The position numbers and the translations under genes are program-made. Shown here piece by piece: positions 1-4,450 of a stretch of 6,167 nt of DNA; positions within the stretch are counted from its first letter, which is position 1, and each line of letters begins with the position of its first letter. Origin of the DNA: CAZHSN01 sp964535125 (GTDB lineage Bacteria; Armatimonadota; HRBIN16); contig CAZHSN010000196.1 in the NCBI GenBank assembly GCA_964535125.1, positions 1 to 6,167 on the forward strand, in the 5' to 3' direction. The notes below the pieces were generated by a model that was not told where the DNA came from, searched no databases, and saw only the letters and a program-made list of their open reading frames with translations.

Positions 1-1
1 T

Positions 2-259
2 ATCCTGCGCACCGGCGCCGAAGAGGTGCTGATGCGCCGGGCACGCTACCCGATGGTGGAACACCACGCGGTCGAGCATCACCGGTTCACGCGTACCATA
101 CGCGCGCTGGCCAAGCGGTTGGAGCACTTGGACAACCCTGAGCCGCTCCTTCCGGAAATCAGCCAGACGTTGGGTAACTGGCTGCAGACGCACATCATGC
201 AGATGGATCAGGAGTTCGGCGCGTATCTGCGGCAGCGAGACACCTCACAGACATCATGA
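2..259 (+). CDS. Bacteriohemerythrin-like protein, 3' part only
   Basis: This is the C-terminal 85 residues of a hemerythrin-family protein; the 5' end lies outside the window. Hemerythrins are four-helix bundles with a non-haem di-iron site that binds O2, and some bind NO; bacterial single-domain forms are usually about 130 residues. Visible family features, counting the first full codon as residue 1, are EE at 7-8, YP at 16-17, an HxxxH pair at H22 and H26, then WLQTHIMQMD with H64 and D69 as the HxxxxD ligands, and a terminal YLRQR. The helix carrying HxxxE appears to lack its histidine: the residue four before the first Glu is Arg3. GTG at 26 is an in-frame internal codon, since homology continues upstream to the window edge. 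The gene ends 30 bases before the response regulator and may be cotranscribed with it. Family assignment is fairly sure; di-iron binding is uncertain. Confidence 0.75.
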   Translation: MLRTGAEEVLMRRARYPMVEHHAVEHHRFTRTIRALAKRLEHLDNPEPLLPEISQTLGNWLQTHIMQMDQEFGAYLRQRDTSQTS

Positions 260-274
260 CGTTATCTCGAAAAC

Positions 275-281
275 AGGAAGG
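275..281 (+). promoter_or_regulatory. Ribosome binding site deciding a GTG start
   Basis: AGGAAGG lies 8 bases before GTG 290. It supports this GTG as the response regulator start, giving the normal N terminus MTAHILLIEDDE. I see no convincing promoter in the 30-base gap after the hemerythrin-like gene, so read-through transcription from upstream is likely. Confidence 0.7.
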
Positions 282-289
282 TAGGCCTG

Positions 290-982
290 GTGACAGCGCA
301 CATCCTGCTGATCGAAGACGATGAGCGCATCCGCACGTTGCTTCCGCGGTATTTCGCGCGGGAATCGATGCAAATGGTTGCCGCGGCGACCGGCGAGTCC
401 GGCCTGACGGCGGTGCGCGACACCAGCCCCTCCCTGGTGCTGCTGGATGTAAACCTGCCGGATATCGATGGGTGGTCGGTGCTGCGGCGGATCCGCACGG
501 TCCTCGCCCCCGATTTGCCTGTAATCATGCTGACTTCGCGCAGCGATGTTCCTGACCGGTTGATGGGCCTGGACCTGGGCGCCGATGACTACATTGTGAA
601 GCCGTTCGAGCCTTTGGAGGTGGTCGCCCGCGTCAAGGCGGTGCTTCGACGCGCCAGGCCCGTCGCCGCTTCCGCTTCGATCGTGACTCACGGTGCGTTG
701 CGGATCGATCTGGACAGCCGCCAGGTGTGGGTGGATGAGCAACCGGTGAACCTGTCGGCCCGTGAGTTCGACATGCTCGCGCTGTTGGTGCGGCATCCGG
801 ATCGCGTTATCACGCGGGATCGGCTGATCGAAGTGGGATGGGGAGACGATCCGCCCATGGATGAACATGCGCTGGATGTGGCGATGAACCGGCTGCGCAC
901 CAAACTGGGAGCCGGTGTGGGCTATACCTGCCTGCATACGGTGCGCGGGGTAGGCTACAGGTTTACCTGCAATGATGCATAG
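290..982 (+). CDS. OmpR/PhoB-family response regulator
   Basis: This is a cytoplasmic two-component response regulator of 230 aa, the usual length for the OmpR/PhoB family. Residues 1-120 are the receiver domain: acidic pair D10/D11, phosphorylation site D53 in LVLLDVNLP, T82 in MLTSR, and K104 in VKPF. Residues about 134-226 are a winged-helix DNA-binding domain with LSAREFDMLALL, the ITRDRLIE segment and the C-terminal hairpin VRGVGYRF. All residues needed for phosphotransfer are present. The histidine kinase gene starts before this one ends (11-base overlap), so the two are almost certainly a cognate pair. Downstream genes of such pairs are often targets, which makes the exported protein at 2483 a candidate. 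The sequence does not show which subgroup (QseB, PhoP, CpxR or other) it belongs to. Confidence 0.96.
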   Translation: MTAHILLIEDDERIRTLLPRYFARESMQMVAAATGESGLTAVRDTSPSLVLLDVNLPDIDGWSVLRRIRTVLAPDLPVIMLTSRSDVPDRLMGLDLGADDYIVKPFEPLEVVARVKAVLRRARPVAASASIVTHGALRIDLDSRQVWVDEQPVNLSAREFDMLALLVRHPDRVITRDRLIEVGWGDDPPMDEHALDVAMNRLRTKLGAGVGYTCLHTVRGVGYRFTCNDA

Positions 983-2420
983 CGAGTCACTGCGCCGTTT
1001 CCTGATGCGACGCGCCATGCTTGGCAGCGTAATCGCGTTGCTAGTGATGCTGGTCGTGGCGCTTGTGCTGGCAGACCGACTGGCGCTTCAAGCGTCGGCC
1101 GGCAGCATGCTCAATGAGCTGCGCAACTCAGACACACCCTGGATCGGTCAGGGCCGTCAGCAGGGAGTACACCGGGGACGGCGCGTGTTCACCGCCGACG
1201 GCAAGCCCGTCGATCCGATCCAGGGACGCGGATGGGGATGGGGGCGCATGGAGCGCGGCCAAGAGCGCCCCTGGCCGACCGCACGGGAGGTTGCCCGGCG
1301 GGGTGACTTGACCGGTGTGGGCAGCCTGCCCTGGCTGCCGGAACCGGTGGCTTGGGCTGCGGTGTCTCTCGAAGGCCCTCAGGGGCAGCCTTGGGTGATT
1401 GTTTCCTGGAACCGCGCCAGCGCCATACGCGCGTCGGTTAAGTACGTGTACGTGCTGATTGGGCTCTCAGTGCTGGTTACGTACCTGCTGGCCATGGCCT
1501 TCCTGAATCAGTCCCTGCATGCGGTCGCGACCGCGTTACGCACGGTGACGGATGCGGGCCGCGCGATGGTGCAGGGCGACTTTTCGGCGCGGGTCCCTGC
1601 ACAAAACACACGCGAACTGGCGGAACTGGGGCAAGTAGTCAACGAATTGGCTCAGCACCTCGATGAGGTGATCCGTGAGCTGCAGACGGATGCACGCCGG
1701 CTGCAGCAGTTGGAAAGCCTGCAGCGGCAGTTCGTAGCCGATGCGTCACATGAGCTGCGCGCGCCCTTGAGCTCGATGGCCATGACGCTGGATGCATGGC
1801 GGGATGGTTTGCTGACGGACTCCGAGCGCGAGGAAGCGGTGCTGCATCTGCGGCGCGAAGTCACGCGCCTCTCCTCCATGGTTTCACAGCTGCTGGATCT
1901 GTCTCGGATCGAGTCAGGCCGCTATCCTTTGCGGATCGAAGCCGTCGCGGTGGACGAAGTCATTGACTCGGTAGTGAATGCCTACGCGAGCCAGCCCGGC
2001 GCGCCGATTCAAATTCATACGGATCCTTCCAAACGATGCGCGCTTGCTGACCGGGATGCGCTGTATCGCGTGCTGAGGAACCTGCTGGATAATGCGCGCC
2101 GTTTTACACCGCACACGGGCCGGATTACGGTGACGGCCGAAGCAGACGCCGACCGTATCCATATCTGTGTCACGGATACCGGGCTTGGGATGAGCCCTGA
2201 GGACGTGGAACGGGTTTGGGAGCGGTTTGCACGCAGTGAACGCGAACGGGCGTCCGCTTCCGAAGGCGTTGGGCTGGGCTTGGCCATCGTGAGAGGGCTG
2301 GTGGAGGCCATGCACAGCAGCGTCGGGCTGGAGTCGCAGGTCGATAACGGGACATCTGTGAGCTTTTGGCTGCCGGCCGCGAAATGTGAGACGGATCTGA
2401 CGGAGACGAGAGATACCTGA
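972..2420 (+). CDS. Membrane sensor histidine kinase with HAMP domain
   Basis: This 482-aa kinase is the likely partner of the regulator at 290. A short basic N terminus precedes a membrane helix at about 17-34. A predicted periplasmic sensor region of about 120 residues (36-157) follows, then a second helix at about 158-178 and a HAMP linker to about 232. The HisKA domain carries H260 in FVADASHELRAPLSS. The ATPase domain has N-box residues N370 and N374 (NLLDNARRF), the G1 box DTGLG at 402-406, F-box F419 in WERFAR, and the G2 box GVGLGLAI at 432-439. All catalytic motifs are intact. The sensor region is rich in Gly, Arg and Trp (about 58-104) and matches no sensor fold I can name. ATG 972 overlaps the end of the regulator gene; ATG 975 is an equal alternative, and only a weak ACAGG precedes them. 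The signal sensed is unknown. Confidence 0.95.
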   Translation: MMHSESLRRFLMRRAMLGSVIALLVMLVVALVLADRLALQASAGSMLNELRNSDTPWIGQGRQQGVHRGRRVFTADGKPVDPIQGRGWGWGRMERGQERPWPTAREVARRGDLTGVGSLPWLPEPVAWAAVSLEGPQGQPWVIVSWNRASAIRASVKYVYVLIGLSVLVTYLLAMAFLNQSLHAVATALRTVTDAGRAMVQGDFSARVPAQNTRELAELGQVVNELAQHLDEVIRELQTDARRLQQLESLQRQFVADASHELRAPLSSMAMTLDAWRDGLLTDSEREEAVLHLRREVTRLSSMVSQLLDLSRIESGRYPLRIEAVAVDEVIDSVVNAYASQPGAPIQIHTDPSKRCALADRDALYRVLRNLLDNARRFTPHTGRITVTAEADADRIHICVTDTGLGMSPEDVERVWERFARSERERASASEGVGLGLAIVRGLVEAMHSSVGLESQVDNGTSVSFWLPAAKCETDLTETRDT

Positions 2421-2457
2421 GAGGTTGCATCGGTATCGTAGAGACACCAGGCCAGCG

Positions 2458-2475
2458 CCTGAGTCATCAGGAGGG
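2458..2475 (+). promoter_or_regulatory. Strong ribosome binding site partly inside a small hairpin
   Basis: AGGAGGG at 2469-2475 sits 7 bases before ATG 2483. Its first three bases form the 3' arm of a perfect 5-bp inverted repeat: CCTGA at 2458-2462 and TCAGG at 2467-2471, with a 4-base loop. The pairing could partly mask the site in the mRNA, but the stem is short and any regulatory role is speculative. Confidence 0.5.
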
Positions 2476-2482
2476 AAAACCG

Positions 2483-3115
2483 ATGAAACACTCACTCACA
2501 CTCACACTGACCGCAGTCGCCGCGATGGGTGCCGCTGCCCTGACCTGGGCAGCCCCCGCACTGCAGGCTGGATCTGCCCGGGGCGCCGCAGGCCAGGACT
2601 GCCTGTTGCACAGCGCCCAGCAGGTCACACTCAGCGGCAAGGTCTCTCAACTGACTGTTCCCGAGCGCGGATCGCGTGCCGGCGCCGTTCAGTTCACCCT
2701 GGATGGCCGGAGGGTACGGCTGGGACCGTCTCACTATCTGGATGCGAACGGGATGCGCTTGGCGGATGGAGATCTGGTGACGGTTACCGGATGGACCGTC
2801 ACGAAGGACGGCGCCTCGGTGGTCATCGCCAGAGACCTGACCCGCGCAGGGCAGACCCTTCAATGGCGTTCGTCCGACGGCGCGCCGATGTGGACCCGTG
2901 GTCCCGGCATGGGGCAGGGCGCTCAGAACGGGCAGGGGACACGCAATGGCCAAGGTAACGGCATCCGTGACCGCAAACGCGATGGCTCTTGCGTAAGCAG
3001 CGTCTCCTTGAGCGGTGGCATGCAGTTGGCGCGCCGTGGCAACGGTCAAGGCAGCGGCCAGGGCAACGGCAATCGCGACCGCAAGCGCGATGGCTCCTGC
3101 GGATTGACCGCCTGA
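2483..3115 (+). CDS. Exported protein, OB-fold-like core and duplicated tail motif
   Basis: I do not recognise a named gene here. The 210-aa product starts with a clear Sec signal peptide: MKH, a hydrophobic stretch at about 4-22, and likely cleavage after an Ala near 23-29. Residues about 47-135 look like a small beta-barrel: VTLSGKVSQLTVP, AVQFTLDG, GDLVTVTGWTV, SVVIARDLT, then TLQWRSSDGAPMW. This pattern resembles exported OB-fold (BOF, YgiW-like) proteins often coded beside two-component genes; that link is by resemblance only. From about 138 the chain is Gly/Gln/Asn-rich, low in complexity and basic, and carries GQGNGxRDRKRDGSC twice (156-170 and 192-206). The only cysteines are C40, C170 and C206. 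It lies 62 bases after the kinase gene, has its own strong ribosome binding site, and ends 23 bases before a terminator, so it is likely the last gene of the operon. It probably acts in the periplasm or outside the cell, perhaps as the ligand, accessory or output of the kinase. Confidence 0.88.
   Translation: MKHSLTLTLTAVAAMGAAALTWAAPALQAGSARGAAGQDCLLHSAQQVTLSGKVSQLTVPERGSRAGAVQFTLDGRRVRLGPSHYLDANGMRLADGDLVTVTGWTVTKDGASVVIARDLTRAGQTLQWRSSDGAPMWTRGPGMGQGAQNGQGTRNGQGNGIRDRKRDGSCVSSVSLSGGMQLARRGNGQGSGQGNGNRDRKRDGSCGLTA
2948..2992 (+). repeat. Copy 1 of a 45-bp intragenic repeat
   Basis: This stretch codes GQGNGIRDRKRDGSC (residues 156-170 of the exported protein). It matches 38 of 45 bases of the copy at 3056-3100, in the same reading frame. 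The two copies start 108 bases (36 codons) apart. All differences but those in one codon are synonymous. Confidence 0.9.
3056..3100 (+). repeat. Copy 2 of a 45-bp intragenic repeat
   Basis: This copy codes GQGNGNRDRKRDGSC (residues 192-206), close to the C terminus. It differs from copy 1 in protein only by Asn for Ile at the sixth position; five other codons differ silently. Confidence 0.9.
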
Positions 3116-3138
3116 GTTCTGTTTGAAACGGTCGACTG

Positions 3139-3170
3139 CGGGCGGGGCGCATACGCGCCCTGCCCGTTTT
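3139..3170 (+). terminator. Rho-independent terminator of the first operon
   Basis: A 12-bp GC-rich stem pairs 3139-3150 (CGGGCGGGGCGC) with 3155-3166 (GCGCCCTGCCCG) around the loop ATAC. One pair is G-U. It is followed directly by TTTT and then a less T-rich stretch. It lies 23 bases after the stop of the exported protein gene and should separate the two operons. Confidence 0.9.
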
Positions 3171-3262
3171 GCTGTGGGTGTACGGGCGCCATCCGAACAC
3201 ACCCGCCAGCGGAAAGACCGTCACTTGCCGGGCAAACCCAGTAATAATGAGGGCTGTACATA

Positions 3263-3291
3263 CTGATGGCCGCTCCTATATCTGGTATATT
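3263..3291 (+). promoter_or_regulatory. Possible sigma-70-like promoter for the Rrf2 operon
   Basis: TATATT at 3286-3291 matches five of six bases of the -10 consensus. CTGATG at 3263-3268, 17 bases upstream, matches the -35 consensus at only three positions. The AT-rich character here stands out against the GC-rich surroundings. A weak -35 beside an operator is typical of a regulated promoter, but the assignment is by eye. The rest of the gap (3171-3262) shows nothing convincing beyond a short TTGCC-G-GGCAA palindrome at 3225-3235. Confidence 0.45.
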
Positions 3292-3307
3292 AGTACCAGA
3301 ATACTAG
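3281..3307 (+). promoter_or_regulatory. Candidate Rrf2 operator: two overlapping inverted repeats
   Basis: A perfect 7-bp inverted repeat, TCTGGTA at 3281-3287 and TACCAGA at 3294-3300, has a 6-base spacer. A second one overlaps it: TAGTA at 3291-3295 and TACTA at 3302-3306, also with a 6-base spacer. The first covers the candidate -10 box. Rrf2 proteins such as NsrR and IscR bind as dimers to inverted-repeat sites near promoters and often control their own operon, so autoregulation by the gene at 3320 is the simplest reading. The sequence does not closely match the NsrR or IscR consensus sites I know. Confidence 0.55.
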
Positions 3308-3314
3308 AGAGGAG
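3306..3314 (+). promoter_or_regulatory. Ribosome binding site deciding the Rrf2 start
   Basis: AGAGAGGAG ends 5 bases before ATG 3320 but only 2 bases before the in-frame GTG 3317. This favours ATG 3320 and the protein start MSLFRITD. The identical 9-mer precedes the next gene, at 3713-3721. Confidence 0.7.
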
Positions 3315-3319
3315 CCGTG

Positions 3320-3724
3320 ATGAGTCTCTTCCGTATCACCGACGCAGCCTCGTTGGGGCTGCACGCGATGCACCTGCTGGCTCTGCATCCTCAGAAGCGC
3401 CTGAGCGTTCCCGAGATCGCCCAGTCGCTGGGGGTGTCGGCCAACCATATGAGCAAGGTGGCGCAACGGCTGGCCCGGGCGGGTTTGATTACAGCGCAGC
3501 GCGGTCCTCAAGGCGGACTGCAGCTGGCCAGACCGGCCGACACAATTCACTTGATAGAGATCCATCGTGCCGTAGAGGGTGAGCTGGCCCCCAATGACTG
3601 CCTGCTAGGGCGTCCTGCCTGTCCTCGGCGCTGTATCCTGGGCGACATGGTCCGGTCAGTCAACCGGACGATCCGTGACTACTTCGAACAGACCACCCTG
3701 GCGGATATCGCCAGAGAGGAGTGA
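3320..3724 (+). CDS. Rrf2-family transcriptional regulator with three cysteines
   Basis: This 134-aa cytoplasmic regulator has the normal Rrf2 length and plan. Residues 1-70 form the winged helix: FRITDAASLGLHAMHLLAL, then LSVPEIAQSLGVSANHMSKV as recognition region, then GLITAQRGPQGGLQLARP as wing. A dimer helix and a cysteine loop follow, with C94, C101 and C105 (CLLGRPACPRRC). Relatives IscR, NsrR and RirA hold an Fe-S cluster through three cysteines in this loop and sense Fe-S, NO or iron status. Spacing here is Cx6Cx3C, unlike the Cx5Cx5C of IscR. The gene is 3 bases from the iron-sulfur protein gene and heads the operon ending in hcp, so NO or redox sensing is the best guess. I do not call it NsrR because the cysteine spacing and operator differ. 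The start is ATG 3320 rather than GTG 3317, from ribosome binding site spacing. Confidence 0.93.
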   Translation: MSLFRITDAASLGLHAMHLLALHPQKRLSVPEIAQSLGVSANHMSKVAQRLARAGLITAQRGPQGGLQLARPADTIHLIEIHRAVEGELAPNDCLLGRPACPRRCILGDMVRSVNRTIRDYFEQTTLADIAREE

Positions 3725-3727
3725 CCG

Positions 3728-4450
3728 ATGCCGATCCGTCCCATCATCGAGATCGACGAGGCGCTGTGCAACGGATGCGGAGAGTGCATTGTGTCCTGCG
3801 AAGAGGGGGCCCTGGCGCTGGTCGACGGGAAGGCGCGTGTAGTGCGCGACAGCCTGTGCGACGGCCTGGGCGCCTGTCTGGGACACTGCCCCACCGGCGC
3901 GCTGCGCATCATACAACGCGAAGCCGCACCGTTTGAACTGGACATCTCCCATACATCCGGGGCGAAGTCCGGTCTGGCGTTGCAGATGACGGCCTCCTGC
4001 GCCGGCAGCTGCCCGGGCAGCCGGCTGGAGTCGTCGGGCGGAGAGGGAGCGCCGAACTGGCCGGTGCAACTGCGGTTAACCGCACCCAACGCACCCCTGT
4101 TCGCCGGCAGCGAACTGGTACTGGCCGCTGACTGCGCGCCGGCCGCCATGCCGCTGTTTCATCGCACCGTACTGCAAGGACGGCCGCTGTTGATCGCCTG
4201 TCCCAAGCTGGACGACGCGCAGGACAATCTGCAGCGGTTGACGGCGCTGTTGGCTCACAGCGGGGCGACCGCCCTGTACGTGATCCGGATGGAGGTGCCC
4301 TGCTGCGGCGGACTCAGCCGTCAGGTGCTGATGGCGCATACCGCCGCCCAAAGCGACATTCCGGTCTATGAACTGACCATATCGCGAACCGGTGCGCTGC
4401 TGGACCAGCGCGCCCTGATCGAACCCACCACAGGAGGAGTTCAACAATGA
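3728..4450 (+). CDS. 4Fe-4S ferredoxin-type protein with cysteine-rich C-terminal domain
   Basis: This 240-aa protein is probably the electron carrier or partner of Hcp. The N-terminal 60 residues are a two-cluster ferredoxin module. The first cluster motif is complete: C14, C17, C20, C24 (CNGCGECIVSC). The second, CDGLGACLGHCP, has C44, C50 and C54, but Leu47 replaces the usual second cysteine, so it may hold a 3Fe-4S cluster or use another ligand. The remaining 180 residues have further cysteines: C91 and C95 (CAGSCPGS), C136, C158 (ACPKLDD) and the pair C192-C193 (PCCGGL), which could bind another cluster or metal. No signal peptide or membrane helix is visible, so it is cytoplasmic. AGGAG at 3717-3721 precedes ATG by 6 bases, within the end of the Rrf2 gene. 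Its last four bases overlap the hcp start (ATGA). Similar proteins beside hcp occur in other bacteria, to my knowledge; the electron-donor role is inferred from context. Confidence 0.88.
   Translation: MPIRPIIEIDEALCNGCGECIVSCEEGALALVDGKARVVRDSLCDGLGACLGHCPTGALRIIQREAAPFELDISHTSGAKSGLALQMTASCAGSCPGSRLESSGGEGAPNWPVQLRLTAPNAPLFAGSELVLAADCAPAAMPLFHRTVLQGRPLLIACPKLDDAQDNLQRLTALLAHSGATALYVIRMEVPCCGGLSRQVLMAHTAAQSDIPVYELTISRTGALLDQRALIEPTTGGVQQ

Noticed and set aside
254..1018. Long open frame on the - strand across the response regulator gene
   Set aside because: It is antisense to a complete regulator with all catalytic residues; long opposite-strand frames are common in GC-rich genes, and its His/Arg/Gln-rich translation resembles no protein family.
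2425..2958. 177-codon + strand frame overlapping the exported protein gene in another frame
   Set aside because: It has no good ribosome binding site, its translation is Arg/Pro/Gly-rich without a domain, and it is out of frame with the supported gene.
2963..3100. DRKRDG read as an EF-hand or dockerin-like calcium loop (DxDxDG)
   Set aside because: The third loop position is Lys, not Asp or Asn, and the rest of the 12-residue loop, including the closing Glu, is missing.
2948..3100. Repeat pair as a CRISPR or tandem mobile element
   Set aside because: There are only two copies, in frame inside a coding region with silent differences, which is a protein-level repeat.
2492..3202. Long open frame on the - strand opposite the exported protein gene
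   Set aside because: The + strand has a strong ribosome binding site, a signal peptide and silent-site drift in its repeats. The - frame runs through the terminator and has no such support.
3176..3204. GGGTGT ... ACACCC inverted repeat after the terminator
   Set aside because: Only 6 bp with a 17-base spacer, within what chance allows, and it has no T-tract or promoter relation.
3225..3235. TTGCC-G-GGCAA palindrome as an FNR/CRP-type (HcpR, DNR) site
   Set aside because: Sites of that family have half-sites of about five bases with a four-base gap (TTGAC/TTGAT type); here the gap is one base and the core differs.
3317..3319. GTG 3317 as the Rrf2 start
   Set aside because: It lies only 2 bases from the AGGAG core, while ATG 3320 has a 5-base spacing and gives the usual MSLFRITD-type beginning.
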